Origin: a virus
Strand: one strand, 5' to 3'
Virus record (IMG/VR): IMGVR_UViG_3300031276_000129
Span: 1 to 21,823 of that record
DNA: 21,823 nt
The position numbers and the translations under genes were made by a program. Position 1 is the first letter of the stretch; each line of letters opens with the position of its first letter. Below are positions 14,365 through 21,329 of the stretch, one piece after another. The notes under the pieces are model-generated. The model made no database searches and was not told the origin of the DNA. It saw only the letters and a list, made by a program, of their open reading frames with translations.

Positions 14365-14493
14365 TAAAAGTGATCCAGTTAGACACATATCTGACACATA
14401 ATACACACAACTAAATTAAAAAAATATTTAAAATAGATACAGTTTATTGACATTGTGTCTGTTTGGATTCGTAATGTTAAAAGAGAGGTATTG
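14365..14493 (+). promoter_or_regulatory. AT-rich intergenic region with a possible promoter
   Basis: This 129-base gap is among the largest in the head module. It holds two direct copies of GACACATA (14382-14389 and 14393-14400) at an 11-base period, followed by a CACACA run, then an A/T tract. TTGACA (14447-14452) with a 17-base spacer to CGTAAT (14470-14475, four of six matches to TATAAT) could form a sigma70-type promoter for the downstream gene. AGACACA (14381-14387) is inversely repeated as TGTGTCT (14454-14460). GAGAGG at about 14483-14488 is the SD of the gene starting at 14494. No terminator is visible. The promoter call is weak, since late genes of such phages often use modified promoters. 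Confidence 0.35.
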
Positions 14494-15357
14494 ATGCATA
14501 AATCTCTAGTCGTAGAGGCAGAAAAATTAAATGGTCTAGTAGTTGGTTCTTATGAGGATTTGCTTCAGAGAACCAGTTTGGCTGTTGATGAAAATGCTCA
14601 TAAATGGGGTGGAGACGTTACGCTATTTGCCACTTATCCAGATCACGTAGTGGTGTATCTTGAAGATCAGGGTTTTTTTTCTTGTAGGTACAGGCGAGAT
14701 GGAGAGAATGGCATTGAGTTCGTAGGGGAAATGGTTCAAGAGGATGTTCCTATTATTGATGAGGATATGTTGGCGTCACGTGGTATTGACGCTATGTATT
14801 CAGGTAGATCAATAGGATCAGTTCTTATGCATATTGCTTCGGTTTCTCCTGTTAAATTTACACCGAGTATTGCAGAGTCAAAAATAGACAAACTATTTGG
14901 AAGGTCTCTTTGGCGTGATTATGTATTAAAAGATAAAGCTAGGATTGTTGAATACATCTCTAAAGATGGGTCATTTAGCATAAAAGAAGAATTTCCTTTT
15001 TCTGATGGAATGAAAGATTCTGAAAGTGTTCTTTCTTCTCTTGTGAAGATGTCTCAGGTGTTTTCAGAAATGAATGCAGCTGTACTTGAATCTGTTTCTG
15101 TTTATCAAGAGAAAACTGGTGGAATGAGGACACCTGACGAAGATATTATACTGTCAAAATTTGATTCTATTGCTGGGGATATTCTTGAGAATATTGATAA
15201 TACACTTGATAGTATTTCTGAAGCAATTCGCGAATCAAGAAAAGGTAATTATGGCTATTCCAAAATAATTTATGATGGAGTAGCCAATGAGTATGATAGT
15301 TTTCATTTAGGATGTCGATTCATTTGCAAAATGGCTAATGATTTGGCGTCTATTTAA
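14494..15357 (+). CDS. Putative prohead-core-region protein, unknown
   Basis: The product is 287 residues. ATG 14494, with AGAGAGG five bases upstream, is preferred over GTG 14455, which has no SD. The N-terminal 90 residues include a segment FATYPDHVVVYLEDQGFFSC followed by RYRRDGENGIEFVGEMV. This resembles the beta-rich short domain that some phages carry in or near their prohead-protease and core proteins. The remainder is mostly helical with heptad-like spacing (DILENIDNTLDSISEAIRES). It lies between the portal and the protease, where T4 has the core proteins gp67 and gp68, so a core role is inferred from position. No motif fixes it. Confidence 0.6.
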   Translation: MHKSLVVEAEKLNGLVVGSYEDLLQRTSLAVDENAHKWGGDVTLFATYPDHVVVYLEDQGFFSCRYRRDGENGIEFVGEMVQEDVPIIDEDMLASRGIDAMYSGRSIGSVLMHIASVSPVKFTPSIAESKIDKLFGRSLWRDYVLKDKARIVEYISKDGSFSIKEEFPFSDGMKDSESVLSSLVKMSQVFSEMNAAVLESVSVYQEKTGGMRTPDEDIILSKFDSIAGDILENIDNTLDSISEAIRESRKGNYGYSKIIYDGVANEYDSFHLGCRFICKMANDLASI

Positions 15358-15373
15358 CAGTTGGAGGATAGGA

Positions 15374-16486
15374 ATGTCTAATAAGTCGTTGTTAGATGGT
15401 TTTTCGAAACTTGGGATGACATCAAGAGAAATCAGTGAGGCCATGACACCACTTGGTGAGCGATTTGATAAAAATGGTATTGACAATGGCATTGGAGACA
15501 ATGCCTATTTATCAGAAGAAGGAAGTGTAGAAGAGGGATTTGTGAAGTTACGTCCGCTAGCTGTGCGCAGGAAAGCAGCAAAGGCGGCCAAGATACGGAG
15601 GAGATCTGGATCAGGCAAGCAGGCTTATCTTCATCAACTGAAGATGGCTAAGACGGGTGTAGCTAAGCAGAAGCGGAAAAAGCACTATAAACTATTGAAA
15701 GCCAGGGGTGGCCCTAAAAAGGGTAGCAGAATGATGACAGCATCATTTGATAACCCTGGGAAAGGATTGAAGATCATGTCTGAGAAATTAATGCAAAATA
15801 TAATGCAACTTGCTGAAGCTATCGACAGGGATCCTGAAGATCGTTTTGATGAGTATGCAGAGGCCTTTAACCACATTGCCGATATCGGTGAATTGGCTGC
15901 GATTCAGTTGATGGATGTGGATGAGGAAGCAGCAAAGGACGTACTTAATTTATCACTTGCGGCAGAGTCTGTTCTTAAGCATATGGAGAGTCTTGATGGG
16001 GCTTTGACAGAGGAAGAGGATGCAGACCTGGAAGAGACTTTACAGGATGCTATGGAGAGTGTTGGGGAATACATGACAGAGTATGGCCTCATTACAGAGG
16101 AAGATGAAGAAGACGACGATGAAGATGAGGATGAGGATGATGATGACCTTGAGGAGGATTACCTTAATGGTGATGAGGATGACGACCTTTTGTCAGCATT
16201 CAGGACGCTGAAGGAGGCAAGAGCAGCTGTTAAGGCAAAAGGTAAAAAAGGTCGTGGCAAGAAAGAGATAAAGAGAATGGCTCCTCCTAAGTCCCGTAAG
16301 ATCATGACTGCCAAGGGTATTAAGAGAAAAAAAGGTGCTTCCAATTGGAGTAAAAAGAATCCTGCAGGTAATGCATCCAGTAAACAGATCGCAAACCGTG
16401 GAGACGTCAGAGACAAAGAGGCTCTTCTTGGATATCTTCGTCAGGTAAAAATGGGGAAAGTGGCTCCTGGTCAGTCGTTGCGTTAA
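15374..16486 (+). CDS. Highly charged putative prohead core/internal protein
   Basis: The product is 370 residues from ATG 15374 with GGAGGAT just upstream. Charge is segregated. Residues about 60-120 are basic (VRRKAAKAAKIRRR, QKRKKHYKLLKARGG), 130-210 are helical, and 213-271 are very acidic (EEDEEDDDEDEDEDDDDLEE at about 242-261). Residues 285-330 are basic again (KAKGKKGRGKKEIKRM, IKRKKGASNW). Such blocks suit a prohead core or scaffold protein, or an internal protein that contacts DNA, and its place before the protease matches T4 core genes. Possible protease sites exist, but none is identified with confidence. No sequence family is recognised, and the low-complexity composition makes distant similarity unreliable. 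Confidence 0.6.
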   Translation: MSNKSLLDGFSKLGMTSREISEAMTPLGERFDKNGIDNGIGDNAYLSEEGSVEEGFVKLRPLAVRRKAAKAAKIRRRSGSGKQAYLHQLKMAKTGVAKQKRKKHYKLLKARGGPKKGSRMMTASFDNPGKGLKIMSEKLMQNIMQLAEAIDRDPEDRFDEYAEAFNHIADIGELAAIQLMDVDEEAAKDVLNLSLAAESVLKHMESLDGALTEEEDADLEETLQDAMESVGEYMTEYGLITEEDEEDDDEDEDEDDDDLEEDYLNGDEDDDLLSAFRTLKEARAAVKAKGKKGRGKKEIKRMAPPKSRKIMTAKGIKRKKGASNWSKKNPAGNASSKQIANRGDVRDKEALLGYLRQVKMGKVAPGQSLR

Positions 16487-16510
16487 GCAATAAAAAAAGG
16501 ATTTTTGATC

Positions 16511-18073
16511 ATGGACTACAGGGAGAGACAGTTGATGGAGCAGGATGGGGACGTCATATTATTCGATCCACCAGTTGGTAAGGATATGCTTCAAGAGTGC
16601 TTTTCTTTCGAGGTGGTACCTGGTTCTTTGACAGAAGAGGACACCAAGGAAGGTAAGCGGTCATATTTGGAAGGGCGTCTTGGTCTAGTTGATAAGGCTA
16701 CAGCAAACAAGCGTTTATATACCAGGAAATTAATGGAGCGTGAAATTGCCAAAAAACTTTCAGACATGAAGTCAAAGAAAATTTATGGCGAATTAGATCA
16801 TCCTGGTGATGGTAAAACCAAACTATCTCGTGCTAGTCATTTTGTTCTTGGTGCAAATGTAAATGAGAATGATGAGATATTTGGAAAATTAGAGTTTATT
16901 CCAGGTACTCCAAATGGAGATATTGCGTTGAGTATTGCTAGGGCAGGTGGAACGCTTGGTGTAAGCAGTCGTGGGTTCGGTACAGTTGTACCTGATGCAA
17001 AGGGAAACCTTGTTGTTCAGGAAGACTATCAATTGGTCACTTGGGATATTGTTGCTGATCCTGCCAATGCTGGTGCTCACCCAAACTTTGTGGTCGAAGA
17101 AAAGGAGACTGTTATGGATCTCGAGAAATTAAATAAAGAACATCCTGAGATTTTAGAGGCGCTCAAGGTTCAATTACGTAAAGAGATTGAGCCTGAGTCG
17201 CGGGAGCATGCTCGGGAGGCCTTAAGAGAAGAGCTTGAGGGACAGCTTAAAGAGGTGGGTGAAAAAATCCGCGAGGAAGCTGTGGAGCAAGCAAGAGAAG
17301 AAGCTGAAAATGATCCAGACGTTGCTGGTGCGAAAGTTATTGTTGAGCAATTGAAGGAAATTGTTGGGCCATTCGTTCTAGGAGAAGACGGCAATGAGGT
17401 TATAGTACAACTCAAAGAGAGAATAGGAAAGCTTGAGGGTACTATTGCGGATCAAGATGCGATTATTGCAGAGCAAAAAGATCAGATGGAGACAATAGCA
17501 ACTGTTGCTACAGAGTTGGGATACAAACTGTATCTAGAGCGTACTCTTGGAGAGGATGCAGATGCTATTATTAAAGAGCTTGGAGGCGTCTCTGAGTTTC
17601 AGTCTCTTGATGCGTTGAAGGAGGCTGTCTCTGCTATACTTGAGAGGATTGAATCTGTTGAGGAGGATAAATCTAAGTATAAGGATGAGATTCTCAAACG
17701 AGAAAAAGAGATCGAGAAGCGGGATAGAGAGATCGAGGCTCTAAGAGAGCAGCGCGAACAAGCGCTGGGGATAGGGGCCAAGATGGGTATCCGAGCGTAT
17801 CTTGAAAAATGTATTTCCGGTCATCCGAGGGCGATTGGAATAAGGAAGTACGTTCTTGAGGCTGACCCTGACACAAAAACAGAGGTTGATGGCCTCATTG
17901 AGTCGTATGATAAAGAGCACCCTTTGTCAGATGAATATTTGAAGATAAGAAAAGGTATTTCGAAGCCTAGGCTGACAGAGGACCTTTCGTCTTTGACTCC
18001 AAAAACAGGGATATCTGACATCATGGGTGTTCCTATGGGGGAACTTGATAGTAGAACGAAGATGATCTCTTAG
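16511..18073 (+). CDS. Prohead protease fused to a scaffold-like coiled coil
   Basis: The product is 520 residues. ATG 16511 has AAGGA nine bases upstream; TTG 16505 would leave only three bases. Residues 30-195 resemble the T4 gp21 / herpes-assemblin-type serine protease fold: a substrate-domain start (YLEGRLGLVDKATANKRLYT), the catalytic His in YGELDHP (H97), the Ser in LGVSSRGFG (S152 or S153), and a following acidic position in VTWDIVADPANAGAHP. Residues 200-440 are long charged coiled coils (REHAREALREELEGQLKEV, EILKREKEIEKRDREIEAL), and a helical tail follows. In T4 the protease (gp21) and scaffold (gp22) are separate genes. Here they are joined, as in lambda C/Nu3-type arrangements. 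It would process prohead core and capsid proteins. Confidence 0.85.
   Translation: MDYRERQLMEQDGDVILFDPPVGKDMLQECFSFEVVPGSLTEEDTKEGKRSYLEGRLGLVDKATANKRLYTRKLMEREIAKKLSDMKSKKIYGELDHPGDGKTKLSRASHFVLGANVNENDEIFGKLEFIPGTPNGDIALSIARAGGTLGVSSRGFGTVVPDAKGNLVVQEDYQLVTWDIVADPANAGAHPNFVVEEKETVMDLEKLNKEHPEILEALKVQLRKEIEPESREHAREALREELEGQLKEVGEKIREEAVEQAREEAENDPDVAGAKVIVEQLKEIVGPFVLGEDGNEVIVQLKERIGKLEGTIADQDAIIAEQKDQMETIATVATELGYKLYLERTLGEDADAIIKELGGVSEFQSLDALKEAVSAILERIESVEEDKSKYKDEILKREKEIEKRDREIEALREQREQALGIGAKMGIRAYLEKCISGHPRAIGIRKYVLEADPDTKTEVDGLIESYDKEHPLSDEYLKIRKGISKPRLTEDLSSLTPKTGISDIMGVPMGELDSRTKMIS
17114..18073 (+). CDS. Likely separate scaffold product from an internal start
   Basis: Within the protease-scaffold gene an in-frame ATG at 17114 (codon 202, reading MDLEKLNKEHPEILEA) has AAAGGAG at 17101-17107, six bases before it. 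That is as good as the SD sites used by real genes here. It falls exactly at the boundary between the protease domain and the coiled-coil part. Initiation here would yield a 319-residue free scaffold in addition to the 520-residue fusion. The lambda C/Nu3 gene pair is the known precedent for this type of nested expression. The SD and boundary are visible, while production of the short protein is inferred. Confidence 0.55.
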   Translation: MDLEKLNKEHPEILEALKVQLRKEIEPESREHAREALREELEGQLKEVGEKIREEAVEQAREEAENDPDVAGAKVIVEQLKEIVGPFVLGEDGNEVIVQLKERIGKLEGTIADQDAIIAEQKDQMETIATVATELGYKLYLERTLGEDADAIIKELGGVSEFQSLDALKEAVSAILERIESVEEDKSKYKDEILKREKEIEKRDREIEALREQREQALGIGAKMGIRAYLEKCISGHPRAIGIRKYVLEADPDTKTEVDGLIESYDKEHPLSDEYLKIRKGISKPRLTEDLSSLTPKTGISDIMGVPMGELDSRTKMIS

Positions 18074-18095
18074 TAGATATCTTCATTGTTTTTTT
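18058..18095 (+). terminator. Rho-independent terminator after the protease gene
   Basis: GAAGAT-g-ATCT (18058-18068) pairs with AGAT-ATCTTC (18075-18084): ten base pairs with one bulged G and a six-base loop that contains the stop codon. A T-run follows at 18089-18095 (7 T after ATTG). It lies between the protease and the capsid gene, so the capsid gene would need its own promoter or read-through. Confidence 0.65.
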
Positions 18096-18133
18096 ATTTG
18101 TAAATATTCAAACCCAAAAATGGGAGGTTAAAA

Positions 18134-19636
18134 ATGTTTAATGAAGCGAGAGATTTTTTAAATGAGGATGCAAGAGAAAATGCAGAAGGAACCATCCTCG
18201 ATGAAGAGAAAAATAATATGTTGCAGAGGCGCTGGGGTCAGATGATTGAGTCCTCTTGGGATCCTTGGACTCGGCGATGTATGGCTCAGTTGTATGAAAA
18301 CGAATACAATCATCTTGGTAGCCTAAAAAGGGCTGTATTGGCCGAGTCAACTGTTGCTGGAAGTATTCCAGATTTGGTCAAATTTGTGTTTCCGGTTATT
18401 CGAAGAGTATGGTCGAATCTTCTTTCAAATTCTTTGTTTTCGATTCAACCGATGAACAATCCGATTGGTGGAATCTTTTTCTGGGAATATCAGTATGGAA
18501 CCACCAAGGGTACCATTACGGCTGGCCAGAATATGGTTGAGAACTTCGACAGGTTTTATTCTTCGGAATATGTGCATGAGGAGGTTGTCGGTGCTGGTCC
18601 TGGAACCAATTTTACAGGAACGGCGTCTTGGATTCCTGTGAAGGCTTACGGTCTTGGGCAGGTCGGCATTGAATTCAATGCTACTGCCGTGTCTGATGGG
18701 TCTGCAAAGAGGATTTATGATGCTGATGGGACTGGGGTGTTGGCAGGTGATGTCGCCACTCCTACGGGTTCTACGATTACTCTTTCCTCTGGTGTATATG
18801 ACATCACGTTTGATGAGTCAGTTACTGGTGTCACGGCAAATTACTTTTTCAATATGGAGGCTGTATCCGGGAATGTGCCACAGGTAAACGTGAGCATCAC
18901 TCTTGAGGCTGTGAAGGCTATCAGTCGAAAGTTGAAGGTGATTTGGTCCAGTGAGGCCGCTGATGACATGAGGGCAGTTCTCAATATGGATATTGAGAGC
19001 GAGTTAACGTCTGGTGTTGCCAGCGAGATTGCTCTTGGTATCGACCGAGAGATGATCATGGCTGCTTACGGGAGCGGAACGACTAATACTGCGACATTCG
19101 ATGCTGCTGTTCCTCCTGGAAGAAATATGGTCGACCATTTTCGAAATATTACGACTGTGGTAGAGAAAGTGTCAGGGGAAATCAACACCAGAACGCATCG
19201 TGGACCTGGTAACTTCATCATAATTGGTCCAAGTATTCAGCCGATCTTTGGTGCGCTTGCTACACACGGAGATTTTGTCCGTGTTCTTCAGAACCAGGAT
19301 CATCCTGCTCAGGGGCAAGGTGTAACAGGACGTCCGGCTTTTCCGCTTCCTCAAGCTCCTCAGGGATATGGCGTATATCCTATGGGATTTTTGCAGAGTA
19401 AATGGATTGTCATTGTGGATCCATATTTTCCGTCAGGTAAGATGCTTGTAGGCCTGAAGGGTACATTGTTCGCAGATTCTGGTCTTGTGTATGCTCCATA
19501 CGTACCGCTTCAAATGACGTCTACTTTTTTGGATCCTGCGGACTTTACGTTAAGGAAAGGCATGAGAACTCGGTACACAAAGAAGTTGGTCAATTCTAAT
19601 TTCTTTGGTGTTATTACGGTGAGCAATCTTCCTTAA
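18134..19636 (+). CDS. Major capsid protein, T4 gp23 type (HK97 fold)
   Basis: The product is 500 residues, close to T4 gp23 before cleavage. ATG 18134 has GGGAGG about seven bases upstream. Gp23-style features include VFPVIRRVWSNLLSNSLFSI then QPMNNPIGGIFFWEYQYG at about 85-122, and the block AISRKLKVIWSSEAADDMRA to DREMIMAAYGSG. The C-terminal run is GTLFADSGLVYAPYVPLQM, then FTLRKGMRTRYTKK and NSNFFGVI. The N-terminus, with several acidic positions such as FLNE and ILDE, may include a propeptide cut by the protease at an L-x-E site, an inference from T4 biology. It would form the hexameric lattice of the head. It is flanked by terminators on both sides, as expected for a highly expressed gene. 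Confidence 0.92.
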   Translation: MFNEARDFLNEDARENAEGTILDEEKNNMLQRRWGQMIESSWDPWTRRCMAQLYENEYNHLGSLKRAVLAESTVAGSIPDLVKFVFPVIRRVWSNLLSNSLFSIQPMNNPIGGIFFWEYQYGTTKGTITAGQNMVENFDRFYSSEYVHEEVVGAGPGTNFTGTASWIPVKAYGLGQVGIEFNATAVSDGSAKRIYDADGTGVLAGDVATPTGSTITLSSGVYDITFDESVTGVTANYFFNMEAVSGNVPQVNVSITLEAVKAISRKLKVIWSSEAADDMRAVLNMDIESELTSGVASEIALGIDREMIMAAYGSGTTNTATFDAAVPPGRNMVDHFRNITTVVEKVSGEINTRTHRGPGNFIIIGPSIQPIFGALATHGDFVRVLQNQDHPAQGQGVTGRPAFPLPQAPQGYGVYPMGFLQSKWIVIVDPYFPSGKMLVGLKGTLFADSGLVYAPYVPLQMTSTFLDPADFTLRKGMRTRYTKKLVNSNFFGVITVSNLP

Positions 19637-19648
19637 TATCTAATTAGG

Positions 19649-19685
19649 AATGGTGGGTAAGCGAAAGCTTGCCCACCATTTTTTT
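19649..19685 (+). terminator. Strong rho-independent terminator after the capsid gene
   Basis: A 14-bp stem AATGGTGGGTAAGC (19649-19662) pairs with GCTTGCCCACCATT (19667-19680) around a GAAA tetraloop, with a single T-G wobble. A run of T follows at 19679-19685. This is textbook intrinsic termination and the clearest such signal in the window. Confidence 0.95.
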
Positions 19686-19719
19686 CTTGGATTATAGGAA
19701 AATCAAATAGGAGACTAAA

Positions 19720-20310
19720 ATGAAAATAACAGTGATCAATAAAAGGCCGACTGGTGGCCTAAGCGTTCAGGTTTTAGATGGTACGCAGGTTGCACCTGGT
19801 GCACAGCATGAGATGACAGGAAGGTCTGCTGCTGAACTGATTTTTCAAATGGCTATTGCAGATGCAGACATAGCCGTTGTTGGGGAATTAGAGGGTGAGG
19901 ACAGGTCTCCATTGGTATGCACAATGAAGACTGTAGCAGACCCTGCAGGTGATGCGGTAGAGAGCGATCAAGAAGGATTTGATATTCTGGATGAAGCTGG
20001 TTCTGCGACAACAAATCAGTCGCCGATGTATATTGGAATCTTTGATGATGAGGATTGCCAGACGCCATCTGTTATTGGGACGCTAGAAGCGGCTGGTACT
20101 CCGGTTGGTACGATTCAGTCTGGTGAAGAGACCAATCTAATGGCTGTAACGCCCGCTGCAACTGGTGATTTTGAATGTAAGGCAGTTATTCCTGCGGCAG
20201 TGGTAGGTGACGATGTCACATATTACATCAAGGCTTGGCCACAACCGACAAGTACGAGTTACGTGATTGATAGTAGTAGCGTTACTAGCGTTACGTTCTC
20301 TGCAGCGTAA
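19720..20310 (+). CDS. Putative capsid accessory/decoration protein
   Basis: The product is 196 residues. ATG 19720 has TAGGAGA a few bases upstream. The sequence is acidic, poor in basic residues and rich in Thr, Ala, Val and Gly. A short N-terminal beta/alpha part reads MKITVINKRPTGGLSVQVLD, and the remainder (about 75-196) has alternating strands and no helix-rich segment (GDFECKAVIPAAVVGDDVTY). This composition and its single-gene unit between two terminators right after the capsid gene are typical of head decoration or accessory proteins, but no family is recognised. The role is inferred from position and fold character only. Confidence 0.55.
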   Translation: MKITVINKRPTGGLSVQVLDGTQVAPGAQHEMTGRSAAELIFQMAIADADIAVVGELEGEDRSPLVCTMKTVADPAGDAVESDQEGFDILDEAGSATTNQSPMYIGIFDDEDCQTPSVIGTLEAAGTPVGTIQSGEETNLMAVTPAATGDFECKAVIPAAVVGDDVTYYIKAWPQPTSTSYVIDSSSVTSVTFSAA

Positions 20311-20326
20311 AAGGTATTCCTATATG

Positions 20327-20397
20327 ATAGGGAGTATTCCAAAGTATGATTTTTTACCCCGTACATCATACTGCGGAGTGCTCCCTATTTATTTTTT
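20327..20397 (+). terminator. Long-hairpin terminator after the accessory gene
   Basis: ATAGGGAGTATTCC (20327-20340) pairs with GGAGTGCTCCCTAT (20375-20388) with two G-T wobbles. An inner stem AGTATGAT (20343-20350) pairs with ATCATACT (20365-20372) across a two-by-two internal loop. The loop is 14 bases. A T-rich run follows at 20389-20397. The total of about 22 base pairs is longer than a usual terminator, so other RNA roles such as 3' stabilisation are possible. Confidence 0.85.
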
Positions 20398-20424
20398 GTC
20401 TTTTCTATTTATTGGAGGAGTTAG

Positions 20425-20682
20425 ATGGACACTGATTTAAAACAATTTGTTGAGTCTACGATAAGGAAGCATGCGCTTGCTGAGGTCAAGAGCGAAGGTA
20501 ATGTTGAGACATGGTGGGATAAGCTACCAGGAAAACGAAAATCAAAAGTGATTAATGTTCTTGGTTTGAGCAAGGGAAAAGACAAATCTGTTTTTTTGAA
20601 TTTAACTGACAGTGAGAAGAATGAGGTAAGTGCTTATTTTCTCAAGCACCATGGTCGTGTTGAAAACGACACAAGCTATTAG
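20425..20682 (+). CDS. Small protein downstream of the capsid block, unknown
   Basis: The product is 85 residues from ATG 20425, with GGAGGAG five bases upstream. It is basic in the middle (LPGKRKSKVINVLGLSKGKD) and mostly helical (LKQFVESTIRKHALAEV, NEVSAYFLKHHG). No cysteine pairs or catalytic motif are present and no family is recognised. It starts a new transcription unit after the long-hairpin terminator, closely followed by the next gene (9 bases), whose AGGAGG lies just after its stop. Confidence 0.65.
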   Translation: MDTDLKQFVESTIRKHALAEVKSEGNVETWWDKLPGKRKSKVINVLGLSKGKDKSVFLNLTDSEKNEVSAYFLKHHGRVENDTSY

Positions 20683-20691
20683 GAGGACAAG

Positions 20692-21318
20692 ATGAGGTTT
20701 TATAAAAAGAATCCGGATGTGGAAGGGACACCTTTTGTATGTGGAAAAAGAATGGATGACGAGACGATTGTATGTGGAGAAGAATTTGCACCCTTTGCAG
20801 ATCCAAAAACTTTTCCTGGTAAGCCTCCAAAGTTGGTTGAAGTCTCTATTGATGTTCTTAATGAGAAGCAGAAGTTAATGGCTAAGGATGTTGCAATTGA
20901 GCAGGCAGAAAGGCCTCCAAGACATCTTGGTGTGGTAACTTCTGATAGTATAGCTTCTGGTATTAAAGGTACAGGACCAATCAATATTGTAGAATCACCA
21001 ACTGATATGGGTTCAGGTAAGAATAAGAAGTCGTCTCAAGCCAAGGTTATTCCTGATAAAAAGAAATATGAAATCAAAGATGTGTTTACAGATAAAATTC
21101 CAGTTCTTAATACAAAATATGGTGAAACTGGCTTAATAGATGTATTTCCAGGTATTACAGAGAGGAATGTTAAAAAAATATTAAGTAGTTTTAATAATTT
21201 ACTGGAACTTACAAATGCATCTAACGCGGATTTAAGAAAAGCTGGTGTTCAGCCTAATTTTTTTGATCGTGTAAGAAAGACAGCCAAAGACGAAATAGAT
21301 TTACACGCTAAGATTTGA
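20692..21318 (+). CDS. Protein with C-terminal helix-hairpin-helix-like domain
   Basis: The product is 208 residues from ATG 20692, with AGGAGG seven bases upstream. The N-terminus carries two cysteines in similar contexts (FVCGKR at 17 and IVCGEE at 28), with no second pair seen. Residues 60-130 are proline- and lysine-rich and probably flexible. The last 60 residues (GLIDVFPGITERNVKKILSS, then FNNLLELTNASNADLRKAGV) read like tandem helix-hairpin-helix motifs of the RuvA/DisA/ComEA type, which bind the DNA backbone without sequence preference. In T4-type phages the genes after the capsid include head completion and neck proteins, but this one is not recognised as such. Confidence 0.6.
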   Translation: MRFYKKNPDVEGTPFVCGKRMDDETIVCGEEFAPFADPKTFPGKPPKLVEVSIDVLNEKQKLMAKDVAIEQAERPPRHLGVVTSDSIASGIKGTGPINIVESPTDMGSGKNKKSSQAKVIPDKKKYEIKDVFTDKIPVLNTKYGETGLIDVFPGITERNVKKILSSFNNLLELTNASNADLRKAGVQPNFFDRVRKTAKDEIDLHAKI

Positions 21319-21329
21319 GGAGGCTATAA

